This document shows, one piece after another, positions 9,950 to 22,574 of a DNA stretch of 64,000 bases (its first letter is position 1; every line of letters starts with the position of its first letter). The notes beneath the pieces are model-generated. The model had not been told where the DNA came from. It searched no databases and worked only from the letters and a program-made list of their open reading frames with translations. The DNA is from Sphingopyxis sp. LC363 (lineage in GTDB: Bacteria > Pseudomonadota > Alphaproteobacteria > Sphingomonadales > Sphingomonadaceae). The stretch lies in the NCBI RefSeq assembly GCF_000756385.1, contig NZ_JNFC01000045.1, positions 124,001 through 188,000 of the forward strand, given 5' to 3'. A program made the position numbers and the translations under genes.

Positions 9950-10420
9950 TTGCCAACCGAAATGCCGCAAATTAAACGCAGCTTCGTGCTCTCGTCCGTT
10001 TCCTCCCGCTTTGATCGTCTGATCGGCACGCTGTGTGTCGCTTTGATGCTGTTCTATGCGGCGACTGCACCCGCCAAAGCCGCCGATCAGATCCAGCACA
10101 GCCCGGTATTCATGATCTCGCACCAGCATGGTGAGTTGGCCGATTTCGCGGTCGACACGGTGCACGATAGCCCAGCCGAACATGCGGACCATCACGACAA
10201 TGCGCCGGCGGATGACGAAAGCACGCCCGGCGACCATCTCGCCGGCGGGCATCACCACCACGGCGACACAGGACCTAACCTGCTCGTCCCCAATGCCGTG
10301 ACCGCCTCCGGTATTGCGCCGATCGGAAGTCTGCATGGGATTGGCAACGACAGGCAAATCGCGGGTCGCAGATCCATTGGCCCCGAGCGCCCTCCCCGAC
10401 CCCACTCGCTGACCGTTTGA
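9950..10420 (+). CDS. Histidine-rich periplasmic protein, probable accessory protein of the metal-efflux operon (CzcI-like)
   Basis: The 156-residue product has an N-terminal signal or anchor segment (RLIGTLCVALMLFYAATAPAKAA). Its middle is full of His and Asp/Glu (HQHGELADF, EHADHHD, GGHHHHGD), typical of periplasmic metal-binding proteins. It precedes czcC-czcB-czcA on the same strand, a position held in some systems by small regulators or metal buffers such as CzcI; that assignment is inference. Start choice: AGGAGG at 9935-9940 sits 9 bases before an in-frame TTG at 9950, whereas the first ATG (9962) is 21 bases away. The TTG start is therefore preferred. Confidence 0.65.
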   Translation: MPTEMPQIKRSFVLSSVSSRFDRLIGTLCVALMLFYAATAPAKAADQIQHSPVFMISHQHGELADFAVDTVHDSPAEHADHHDNAPADDESTPGDHLAGGHHHHGDTGPNLLVPNAVTASGIAPIGSLHGIGNDRQIAGRRSIGPERPPRPHSLTV

Positions 10421-10436
10421 GTTCCTGCGCCTCGTA

Positions 10437-10458
10437 GGCGTGGGAGGTTTTCCACGCC
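10437..10458 (+). other. Small hairpin between the His-rich gene and czcC
   Basis: GGCGTGG pairs with CCACGCC around an 8-base loop. It lies in the 59-base gap before czcC and has no following T-run. It could weaken read-through or protect the czcC message; no function can be shown from the sequence. Confidence 0.3.
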
Positions 10459-10479
10459 ATTCAGCGAGGCTGTTATCAC

Positions 10480-11759
10480 ATGTTTTCCCGATCTCGCGCG
10501 CGCTCCGGCGCGCACGCTATCCGCAGAGCCATGCTCTGCGGCGGCGTCCTGCTGGCTGCCGCCGCGCAGCCTGTTTGGGCGCAAAATTTAAGTCTGGAAG
10601 AAGCGCTGTCGCGGGTCGCGACAAGCGATCCCGCCCTGGCCGCCAACATCGCGCGCCTCGAAGCCGCGGATGCCGTCATCCTGCAGGCCGATGTCCGGCC
10701 GCGCGACGTGGTCGGGATCGATCTCGAGGATTTCGCGGGCACCGGTCCCTATTCGCCGCTGAGCCGACCGCAGACCACCGGCTGGTATGAGCGGACATGG
10801 GAGCGCGGCGGCAAGCGCGAGGCGCGTATCGGTGCCGCGCGCGCCGACGCGGCCGTCGTCGGCGCCCAGAACCGGGTTCGCCTGCTCGACCGTTTCGCTC
10901 GCGTGCAGGCGGCCTGGGTTGAGGCACTTGCCGCGGAAGCGGCGGTTCCTGTCGCGGAGTCCCGTCTTGCCGAGGTGAAACGCGTTGAACTGGAGGTGGT
11001 AAAGCGGGTCACCGGCGCACTCGATCCCTGGTTCGCTGCCGAGCGTGCCCGCACCAATGTCGCCCAAGCAGAAATCGCCGCCGACCAGGCGCGAGAGAAT
11101 GCCCGGATTGCGCGGGCCAGCCTCGCCGCATGGTGGGGCGGCGGCGGTGATTTCAAGCTCGATCCGGCCGCCCTGCTCGTGCTCGATGTCCCAGCGCCTC
11201 CCCGCAGTGGCTCGGTCGATATCGCTGTTCTTACTGCCGAGCTCAATGCGGCCGAGGCCAAGGCAAAGCTCGCCGAGACCGGCAATATCGCCGATCCCAG
11301 CGGGCGTGTCGGTCTCCGCTATTTCGGGGACGGCAACGACCTTGCGATCATGGTCGGCGGATCGATCCCGCTCGGCACCAAATCCGCGAACCGAGGCAAT
11401 GTCGTTCGGGCTCGAGCCGATCAGCGCGCGGTTGAGGCCGATATCGCGGTAGCGCGGATCGAGATCGAGCGGGAGATCGACAAACTCGTTGCCGACCGGC
11501 GCCTGATCGCGACCGAAATCAAGCGGATCGACGCCGACGTGCTCCCGAGCGCCAACCGCGCCGTCCGGCTGATTCGCGACGGTCTCGCACGCGGCGGCAC
11601 CGCCTTCACCTTCCTGGAATATGCGCAGGCGCAAGCGGCGACCAACGAAGCGCAATCGCGGCGGATCGAGCTGCTCAGGCGCTTTCATTTGCTCGGCGTG
11701 CGGCTCGACCGGCTTTTCGGTCGCCACGCGCCGCTGCTTGCCAAAATGGAGACAATCCG

Positions 11760-11763
<4 letters not shown>
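10480..11763 (+). CDS. czcC: Outer-membrane efflux protein of an RND heavy-metal exporter (CzcC family)
   Basis: A 427-residue TolC-like outer-membrane factor that provides the exit duct for divalent metal cations. A signal peptide ends near residue 35 (AAAAQPVWAQ). The rest is alpha-helical, Ala/Arg/Glu-rich and shows the repeated coiled-coil pattern of the OEP family, starting with LSLEEALSRVATSDPAL. It overlaps czcB by 4 bases. Whether the exported metal is Co/Zn/Cd or Ni is not decided by this subunit. Confidence 0.88.
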
Positions 11764-16236
<4,473 letters not shown>

Positions 16237-16247
16237 ACCCGATCCTT

Positions 16248-16279
16248 CCCGGCGCCGCTTGGCGACGCCGGGATTTTAT
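16248..16279 (+). terminator. Likely Rho-independent terminator of the czc operon
   Basis: CCCGGCG (16248) pairs with CGCCGGG (ending 16272) and is followed by ATTTTAT. It lies 12 bases after the czcA stop, before the convergent AraC gene. Confidence 0.6.
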
Positions 16280-16341
16280 GCCGCGTCGCTGGCGGGTATC
16301 ATGAAACTTCCACCGGCGCTTCTCGGAAACCACGACAGGCA

Positions 16342-17157
16342 TCACGGCAAAGGCGCAGCCGGTCCATCCTTTCCCTTTTCGCGCCGGCGCAGGTCGGTCG
16401 GCGTCGTGCCGAACCGGCGCACGAAGGCGCGCGTGAAGCTGGCGTTGCTTTGATAGCCGCAGCGATAACCGACGCTGGAGATCGGAAGGTCACTCAGCGA
16501 AAGCAGGGTGCGCGCGTGCGACAGCCGTCGCTCGCTCACCGCCTCTGCAACGGTGCATTGATACATCTCGCGAAAACCCTGCGTCAGCTTCGCCTTGCCG
16601 AGCCCCGACCGCCGCGCGACCTCCGCCACGGTCAATGGCTCGCGCCAGCTTTCGCTCACCAGCTGATGCGCGGCAGCGACGCGCTTGGCATCGATCTCGC
16701 TCAGTGACGTCTTGCCGTGAAATTCGACCATCCGATGCTCTTCGAGCGCCTCGAACAGCCGGCAGAGCAGTTCGAGGCTGCGCCCGACGCGGAGCATGCC
16801 CGCCACTTCGCTCTCCCCCTCGACCGCGACGAGCGCGCGACCAAGCTCGCGCAGGTCGGCGGAAAGATACCAGCTTCCCGCCACACTCGGCAGCAGGCCG
16901 AACATGCGCAGGCAGGCGGCGCGGCTGATCGCGAACAGCAGAATATGGCCGCCCGCTCCGTGATCGACATTCTCGCTCGCCAATATGCTGACCGCGGGTT
17001 CACCCATATCGCCGAAGCCGATGACGATCGGCTCGGGCGGCAGCCACGCCGGATCGACGCGCCCGCGCCCGACGAAGCTGGCGAATTCCGCTGATATGAT
17101 GATGGCGCGCTTATGTGTCATCGAACCTGCCAGCCTCTCCCGAACCGCCAAGGGCAT
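16342..17157 (-). CDS. AraC-family transcriptional regulator, probably of iron/siderophore uptake
   Basis: This 271-residue protein has a non-conserved N-terminal sensing half and a C-terminal AraC double helix-turn-helix (about residues 170-262: LTVAEVARRSGLGKAKLTQGFREMY and ISSVGYRCGYQSNASFTRAFVRRFG). It lies downstream of the TonB receptor and PepSY genes on the same strand. This matches PchR-like activators that sense ferri-siderophores and turn on their receptor; that role is inferred from context. The ATG at 17157 has AAGGG 6 bases upstream; ATG 17121 is an alternative. Confidence 0.82.
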   Translation of the reverse strand: MPLAVRERLAGSMTHKRAIIISAEFASFVGRGRVDPAWLPPEPIVIGFGDMGEPAVSILASENVDHGAGGHILLFAISRAACLRMFGLLPSVAGSWYLSADLRELGRALVAVEGESEVAGMLRVGRSLELLCRLFEALEEHRMVEFHGKTSLSEIDAKRVAAAHQLVSESWREPLTVAEVARRSGLGKAKLTQGFREMYQCTVAEAVSERRLSHARTLLSLSDLPISSVGYRCGYQSNASFTRAFVRRFGTTPTDLRRREKGKDGPAAPLP

Positions 17158-17220
17158 GAATCCCTTAGAGTTCGCGAAGAAACGCGTCCAGTTCGGCCGA
17201 CGACGCCTTCGTTCGCAGGA

Positions 17221-17508
17221 TCAGCGGCCGGCGGTTCCGCGGGCCGACAGGCGGTTGAGAAGCAGAACGGTGAGCAGTGCGCCGCCGCTAAGCTGCCCGA
17301 GCCATTCGATCGCGCCATAACCCCAACCGAGCGCGAGGCCCGCCACCGGATAAGCGGACAGCAGGAGGAACAAGCCGCCCCGGCGCAGACGGGCGGTCGC
17401 CCCTGCGGGGAGTTTGCGGCCCAGAAGATCGCGCTGGTGCCGGTCGCGCGCGGCGCAAAGCAGCACGAAACCTGAAAAGGCGAGCAGGAAGAGCAGAGCA
17501 TGGATCAT
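17221..17508 (-). CDS. DUF3325 family small membrane protein
   Basis: A 95-residue protein with three hydrophobic segments (LLFLLAFSGFVLLCA, GGLFLLLSAYPVAGLALGWGY and GGALLTVLLL). It matches the DUF3325 proteins that accompany PepSY and DUF3649 proteins behind siderophore receptors. The family has no established biochemical role; context suggests help in handling ferri-siderophores at the inner membrane. Its ATG overlaps the stop of the PepSY gene by 4 bases. Confidence 0.8.
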   Translation of the reverse strand: MIHALLFLLAFSGFVLLCAARDRHQRDLLGRKLPAGATARLRRGGLFLLLSAYPVAGLALGWGYGAIEWLGQLSGGALLTVLLLNRLSARGTAGR

Positions 17509-19076
17509 GCCGCCTCCACGCCCGGTATCGCATCGGTGGGCGAACGGCGCGCCATGGCTCTGCCGCCTTGCGCCCTGCCCCTCCGCGCAGCTTTCAGCGC
17601 TGCCCAACCAAAGCCGGCGGCAATAAGGATCATCGCGCCGTCGAACACGGCAAAGACGCTGTCGCCCGCGGCAAGGCTGGTGAAGAAGCCCCGATCCGTG
17701 GTCAGGGCGTTGACGACGGGCACCGACGCGAACGCAAGCGCAGTTGCCGACAATGTTTCGAGCCAGGCGTTCCGCGCGGGCCGCGCCAGCGCCCATACCG
17801 CCACCGCGCCCCAGGCGATAAACATGGTGTCGATCTCTTGGTCGCTGCGGTCGGCGATGCCGAGCGGCAGCAGGCGGTTGGCGAGGAAATAAACGGCCAT
17901 GCCGAAGGGCAGACCCGCAATCGCCGCGATGTTCAGCTTTTCGACGAGCCGGAAGCCGAAATGCGGCCGATCGGGATCGGGAAGCTTGGCGCGGCGCTTC
18001 ACCGTCCAGAGGATCAGACCCGACGCGACCATGATGCAGCCCGCCAGCCCGGACATGAAATAGAGCGCCCGCAGCCAAGGCGAGGCGAAGCGGCCGGCAT
18101 GGAGCCCGATCATCGTGCCCTCGGTCGCGGTCGCGGCGCCCGAGGGGTCATACGCACCGACCGGGACGCCCGTTACCCCGTCGAAGGTCAGCGAGCGCAA
18201 GCGAACCGACATGCCCGCATCGGGCGCGCTCGTCACGATGACCTGCGCCGAACGATCGCCGGGGTTGAGGATGCGTACGCTGCCGGCGGCGACTCCCCAG
18301 CTTCGTTCGGCGCGCTCGACGATCGGCCCGATCGGTGCAAGCGGCGCAGGCCCCGTCTTTTCCGCCGGCACGGGCCAGGGAAAAGCGGCTTCGAAATATT
18401 TGTCCTGATTGGCGTAATTGGCGGCAATGCCCCACGGCATATAGTGTGTCGCGAGGCTGACGAGGCCGGTATAGGTAATCATCAGGATGAAAGGCAGGAA
18501 CAGCACGCTCGACGCATTATGCACATCGAGCCAGCTCCGCTGGCCCTTCCCGAGCCGTAGCAGGAAGAAATCGGTCAGGATCTTCTTGTGCGTAACGATA
18601 CCGCTGAGGATCGCGATCAGCATCGCCATCGCCGCGATGCCGACCAGCCAGCGCGCCCAATACCAGTTTAGATAATGAAGATCGTAGTGGAAGCGGTAGA
18701 GGAACCATCCGCCCAGCGTCTCGCGGGCGAAGACCTTGGTCCCTGTGCCGTCGAGCCGCGCGCTGGTCGGCGCATCGGCGGGAGCCTCGGGGCCGTTCAC
18801 CCAATAAAGCTGCAGGCCGGCGGCGCGCTTTCCCGTCGAATAGATCGACCATTCGCTGCCGCCGGGCGCCTCGCGCTTCAGCCACTCGGTCGCCGCGACG
18901 AAGCCGCTCGCCCGGTCGGCCGGGACGCTCTGCACTTCGGGCGTCATCCAGCGCGTGATTTCTTCCTGAAAATAGGCCGATGTCCCCGTCACGAAGATCG
19001 CAAACAGCAGCCAGCCGAGCAGCAGCCCGGTCCAGGTGTGCAGCCACGCCATCGATTGCCGGAAGCCGCTCTTCAC
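17505..19076 (-). CDS. PepSY-associated transmembrane protein, putative ferri-siderophore reductase component
   Basis: This 523-residue membrane protein has the PepSY-TM architecture. A first helix region, SMAWLHTWTGLLLGWLLFAIFVTGT, with conserved His is followed by a large periplasmic segment and further helices including VGIAAMAMLIAILSGIVTHKKI and WLDVHNASSVLFLPFILMITYTGL. The HTW, THK and DVHN histidines fit a haem- or metal-linked reductase, as suggested for FsrB-like proteins. Start choice: GTG at 19076 overlaps the DUF3649 stop (GTGA); the first ATG at 19052 is the alternative. It sits in the iron block between DUF3649 and DUF3325. Confidence 0.84.
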   Translation of the reverse strand: MKSGFRQSMAWLHTWTGLLLGWLLFAIFVTGTSAYFQEEITRWMTPEVQSVPADRASGFVAATEWLKREAPGGSEWSIYSTGKRAAGLQLYWVNGPEAPADAPTSARLDGTGTKVFARETLGGWFLYRFHYDLHYLNWYWARWLVGIAAMAMLIAILSGIVTHKKILTDFFLLRLGKGQRSWLDVHNASSVLFLPFILMITYTGLVSLATHYMPWGIAANYANQDKYFEAAFPWPVPAEKTGPAPLAPIGPIVERAERSWGVAAGSVRILNPGDRSAQVIVTSAPDAGMSVRLRSLTFDGVTGVPVGAYDPSGAATATEGTMIGLHAGRFASPWLRALYFMSGLAGCIMVASGLILWTVKRRAKLPDPDRPHFGFRLVEKLNIAAIAGLPFGMAVYFLANRLLPLGIADRSDQEIDTMFIAWGAVAVWALARPARNAWLETLSATALAFASVPVVNALTTDRGFFTSLAAGDSVFAVFDGAMILIAAGFGWAALKAARRGRAQGGRAMARRSPTDAIPGVEAA

Positions 19077-19381
19077 AGCCGGCCTCCGACCGCGATCAGC
19101 GCCCAATCGGCGGCACCCGCGACGAGTCCGGTGGCAACGAGGCCGAGCCACAGCTTCGCGACCGAGCGGACCGCGAAGGCGGTCATGGCAAGGCCTGCGA
19201 AAATCGCAAAGGAAAGCGTGGTCGCGCCGATCGACGCCTGTGCCGCATCGCCCGGCAGAAGTCGCGCGACGAGCATGGTGAGCGCGCTCGTTACGGCATA
19301 GTTGAGCGGCACCGCGGCGACCACACGCGCCGCAATGCCGCGCGCACCCGCGCCGCGCAATTTTGGGACCGCCCTGCTCAT
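19073..19381 (-). CDS. DUF3649 family membrane protein
   Basis: A 102-residue protein with three predicted membrane helices, matching the DUF3649 family that recurs between TonB siderophore receptors and PepSY reductases. Function is unknown; the conserved neighbourhood implies a part in iron acquisition. It is separated from the receptor by 60 bases. That gap contains the dyad TGCGACTGACTCGCA and the 10-mer TCGCAATAGC, which also occurs upstream of the receptor, so it may have its own regulated promoter. Confidence 0.8.
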   Translation of the reverse strand: MSRAVPKLRGAGARGIAARVVAAVPLNYAVTSALTMLVARLLPGDAAQASIGATTLSFAIFAGLAMTAFAVRSVAKLWLGLVATGLVAGAADWALIAVGGRL

Positions 19382-19441
19382 CGCGTCCCTATCGCAAAAC
19401 TGCGACTGACTCGCAATAGCCTCGCGCCCATCCCATATGTA

Positions 19442-21538
19442 TCAGAAGCGATAACCGACCGTTCCCATCACATTGCGCGGCGCGCCGACGAAACAGTCGC
19501 CGCGCGCGAGACAGGAAGCGAAATATTTGTTGTTGAGCAGGTTCGTCGCGTTGACCGCGAAACGCCAATTGTTCCAGTTGATTTCCGCCAGCGCGTCGAC
19601 CGTCGTGCGCGATGGCGTGACGATCGACCAGACATCGCTCGTCGACACGCTCTTACCGCTATAGACGACGCCGCCGCCGAGACGCAGCTGCGCTTCTTCC
19701 GGAAGCCCGAAGGTCTTGGTCGACCAGAGCGACGCGGTGTGGCGCGGCATATAGTCGAGGCTGGTGTTGGTTTCCGACTTGAGCTTCGCATAGCCGTAAT
19801 TGGCGAGCAGTTCGAAATTGCCCGACAGCGTGTGGCTGGCCTCGATTTCGAAGCCCTTGGTGTCGAGCACGCCCGACTGGGCAGTGCCGCCGGCGGCGAG
19901 ATAGAGAACGCGGTTGCGTTCCTTGATCTTGAAAGCGGTGGCGGTGACGAGGGTATTCGGCGTCGGCTGCCACTTGATGCCCGCTTCGTACTGCGTGCCG
20001 GTTTGCGGGACATAGGGATCGCCAAAGCTGCCGTCGCCATTGTCGATGCGGCCGGCGACCGGCAGGAAGCTTTCGGTATAGCTGAAAAAGGGCGAGAAGC
20101 CCGCGCCGATCTCCCCGATGATGCCGGCGCGGAAGGTGGTGGCATTGTCCTTTTGCCCCGAAGAGCCTGTGACGCGGTCGCGGCGGGCGCCGAGCACAAC
20201 CGAGACGCGGTCGAAGAAGCGGATCTGGTCCTGGACATAGACGCCGAGCTGCTTCTGGCTTTCCGCGACGAAGTCGCCGCTGGGCTCGTAGGCGAGTAGC
20301 GCGTCGCCATCGATGTCGTAGAGATCGACGATCTCGAAACCGAAAATCCCCCGCTTTTGCACCTTGTTCCAGCTGTAATCGACGCCGACGAGCAGCTTGT
20401 GCTCGATATCGGCGCCGGTATTGAAATTGAACTGGAGATTATTGTCGGTCGAAAACACGTTCATCCGCGCGTCGCTGGCGTCGGCATAAAGGCCGATCGT
20501 CCGCCCGTCGGTGCCATAGACCGAGAAGGGGTCCTGCGGGTTCGTATAGCTGTCGGCATAGTGAGTCTTATATTCGAGGTCGCTGTCGATGTAGCGCGCC
20601 TTGAGGCTGAGCTGCACATTGTCCGAGAAGCGGTGGGTGATCGATCCGCCGCCCTGGAGCGAACGGCCGGCATAGCGGTCCCAGCCGGGCTTGCCGACGA
20701 AGGTGTAGCGGTCGAGCCGCTCGCCGGCGACGGGATTGGGGCGGAAGGTGCCGACAATCGGCAGGAATTGCGAGGTCGAGCCGGTGTCGTCCTCCTGATA
20801 GAGGCCGGTCAGCACGACGTCAGTGTCGGGGGTTGGCTGCCAGCGGATCGAGGGCGCGAACATCACCCGGTCGTCGGGGACGTGGTCGACATAGGTGTCG
20901 GCATCGCGCGCGCGACCGACGAAGCGGACGGCAAGCGTGTCGGAGGCGGCGAGGTTGATGTCTCCCAGCACTTCCTTGCGGTCAAAGCTGCCATAGACGA
21001 GGCTCACTTCGCCACGCGTGGTGAAGTCGGGCGTCTTGCTGACGAGGTTGACGAGGCCGCCGATCGACCCCTGCCCGAACAGCACCGAGGCCGGGCCACG
21101 CACGATCTCGACGCGCGAGAAATTATAGGGGTCCGACGTGATCGAGGCATAGTAGCTGAAGATGTCACGCATCCCGTCGCGGAATTGCAGCGCATCGAGC
21201 CCGCGCACGTTGAAGCCGTCGACGCGGGTGTCGCGGCCATAAGGATTGGCGAGCACACCCGCGGCATATTTCACCGTGTCGCTGATGCTGATCGCGCCCT
21301 GCGCTTCATATTGTTCGGCGGTGAAGACCTTGATCGGCTGCGGCAGTTCGGTGAGCGCAGTATCGGTCTTGGTTCCGGTATAGCCGGTGACGACGATCGC
21401 GTCCTCGCCGGCGCCCGCATCGGCTTCGGCCGCTGCGTCAGCGAACGCGGCATCGTCCGCCCCCTCGCCCGCCCAAGCCGGATTGGCGGCAAGAGCCAGC
21501 GTGGCTGCTCCGCAGAGCGCGATCATTCGGACGGTCAT
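19442..21538 (-). CDS. TonB-dependent siderophore receptor
   Basis: The 698-residue outer-membrane receptor imports ferric siderophores using TonB energy. It has a signal peptide (residues 1-23), a TonB box-like DAIVVTGY segment, and a plug domain with LPQPIKVFTAEQ, RGLDALQFRDGMRDIF and VEIVRGPASVLFGQGSIGGLVNLVSK. The 22-strand barrel ends at GTVGYRF, with terminal Phe. It resembles FpvA/FhuE-type receptors for hydroxamate or mixed siderophores. The ATG at 21538 is preferred over 21568 because AAGGGAAA precedes it and it begins the signal peptide directly. A Fur-like box lies upstream. Confidence 0.92.
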   Translation of the reverse strand: MTVRMIALCGAATLALAANPAWAGEGADDAAFADAAAEADAGAGEDAIVVTGYTGTKTDTALTELPQPIKVFTAEQYEAQGAISISDTVKYAAGVLANPYGRDTRVDGFNVRGLDALQFRDGMRDIFSYYASITSDPYNFSRVEIVRGPASVLFGQGSIGGLVNLVSKTPDFTTRGEVSLVYGSFDRKEVLGDINLAASDTLAVRFVGRARDADTYVDHVPDDRVMFAPSIRWQPTPDTDVVLTGLYQEDDTGSTSQFLPIVGTFRPNPVAGERLDRYTFVGKPGWDRYAGRSLQGGGSITHRFSDNVQLSLKARYIDSDLEYKTHYADSYTNPQDPFSVYGTDGRTIGLYADASDARMNVFSTDNNLQFNFNTGADIEHKLLVGVDYSWNKVQKRGIFGFEIVDLYDIDGDALLAYEPSGDFVAESQKQLGVYVQDQIRFFDRVSVVLGARRDRVTGSSGQKDNATTFRAGIIGEIGAGFSPFFSYTESFLPVAGRIDNGDGSFGDPYVPQTGTQYEAGIKWQPTPNTLVTATAFKIKERNRVLYLAAGGTAQSGVLDTKGFEIEASHTLSGNFELLANYGYAKLKSETNTSLDYMPRHTASLWSTKTFGLPEEAQLRLGGGVVYSGKSVSTSDVWSIVTPSRTTVDALAEINWNNWRFAVNATNLLNNKYFASCLARGDCFVGAPRNVMGTVGYRF

Positions 21539-21607
21539 GGCATTTCCCTTTTTGCGACTCAATCTCAATTAGGGGCGGCAGCTAGAGCGAATAGGTCGCA
21601 ATAGCAA

Positions 21608-21626
21608 GCTAATAATAATCGTTTGC
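21608..21626. promoter_or_regulatory. Candidate Fur box between the TonB receptor and the DUF4198-like gene
   Basis: GCTAATAATAATCGTTTGC matches the classical 19-bp Fur consensus GATAATGATAATCATTATC at 14 positions by hand count. It lies 70 bases upstream of the receptor start and 90 bases upstream of the divergent gene, so it could repress both under iron sufficiency. Alphaproteobacterial Fur sites vary, so this is a prediction. Confidence 0.5.
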
Positions 21627-21715
21627 AATAGATGGCGTTCAAGGTCACACACACCCTCCAACGGGCTGCCCCGCAGCCCCACCGCCGCTTCGGCATATTT
21701 GAAAGAGGACGCCCG

Positions 21716-22363
21716 ATGAAAAAGACCTTGGCCGTGCTGATGGCTTTCAGCTTCCTTGCGTCACCTGCCACGGCTCACGAGGTCTGGATTGAACGCGATG
21801 CGCGCGGCCCCGCACGCATCTATCTCGGCGAGCCCGCCGATCCGGTCCCCGAAGCCGGCGACCCCGAATTTTCCAAGCTGACCGCCCCGCGCCTGATCGC
21901 GGCCGAGGGCGCGAAGCCGGCGGCGCTGGTCCGTCGCGCGAACCATATCGAAGCGCCGGTGACCGGCACGGACGACGTCCGCCTGACCGACGACAATGTG
22001 TTCGCGCCATGGGAGGCCGAGGGCGGCAAATGGGAAGGCGTGATCTATTATGCGCGCGCCGGACGCACCGAAACGCGGTCGGCGCTCGACCTCGAAATCG
22101 TTCCAACCGCTGCCGAAGCGAACAGCTTCGTCGTCCACTGGATGGGCAAGCCGCTTCCCGGCGCGAAGGTGACGGTGATCAACGCCGACCGCTGGCAAAA
22201 AAGCTTCGCCGCCGACGATCAGGGCCGCATCGACGTGCCCGTGACAGGCTCCGGCCGTTACCTGCTGTCGATCTCGCACGATGTCGAGGGCGTTCGCCCG
22301 CTCGGCGGCAAAGACGTCGCGAAGACGTGCCACATTTCGACGCTGACCTTCGTCGCGCGATAG
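21716..22363 (+). CDS. Exported DUF4198-like protein next to the siderophore receptor
   Basis: A 215-residue protein with a signal peptide (residues 1-20, ending PATAH) whose mature N terminus begins HEVWIERD. This His-Glu-Val-Trp start is typical of DUF4198 proteins, often found beside TonB receptors and metal transporters and thought to bind metal in the periplasm. A later Ig-like segment (GKPLPGAKVTVINADRWQKSF.ADDQGRIDVPV) and HDVEG follow. ATG 21716 is preceded by AGAGGA; an earlier in-frame start at 21632 lacks a signal peptide. It is transcribed divergently from the receptor. Confidence 0.75.
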   Translation: MKKTLAVLMAFSFLASPATAHEVWIERDARGPARIYLGEPADPVPEAGDPEFSKLTAPRLIAAEGAKPAALVRRANHIEAPVTGTDDVRLTDDNVFAPWEAEGGKWEGVIYYARAGRTETRSALDLEIVPTAAEANSFVVHWMGKPLPGAKVTVINADRWQKSFAADDQGRIDVPVTGSGRYLLSISHDVEGVRPLGGKDVAKTCHISTLTFVAR

Positions 22364-22386
22364 GCGTTCGCCGCGATCGATTGCCT

Positions 22387-22471
22387 TGGTGCCCCTGGCC
22401 GGACTCGAACCAGCACTCCTTGCGGAACTCGATTTTGAGTCGAGCGCGTCTACCAATTTCACCACAGGGGC
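22387..22471 (-). tRNA. tRNA-Leu (anticodon CAA)
   Basis: An 85-base class II tRNA: acceptor GCCCCTG pairs with CAGGGGC, discriminator A and encoded CCA follow. The anticodon CAA is at 22435-22437 (CTCGACTCAAAATCGAG) and a long variable arm is present, as expected for leucine. Confidence 0.97.
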
Positions 22472-22574
22472 CCGTGGACGCGGAGCCGTTGCCACAAAAG
22501 CACGGTCCGCGTCCAGCGTGAATCACGGTGAAGCATATGGTTGCGCGAAACATCGCCGCCGATAAGGTGGTGCG

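Noticed and set aside
19396-19420. Second Fur box upstream of DUF3649
   Set aside because: The TGCGACTGACTCGCA dyad matches the Fur consensus at only about 10 of 19 positions, so I kept it as an unassigned dyad in the gene entry.
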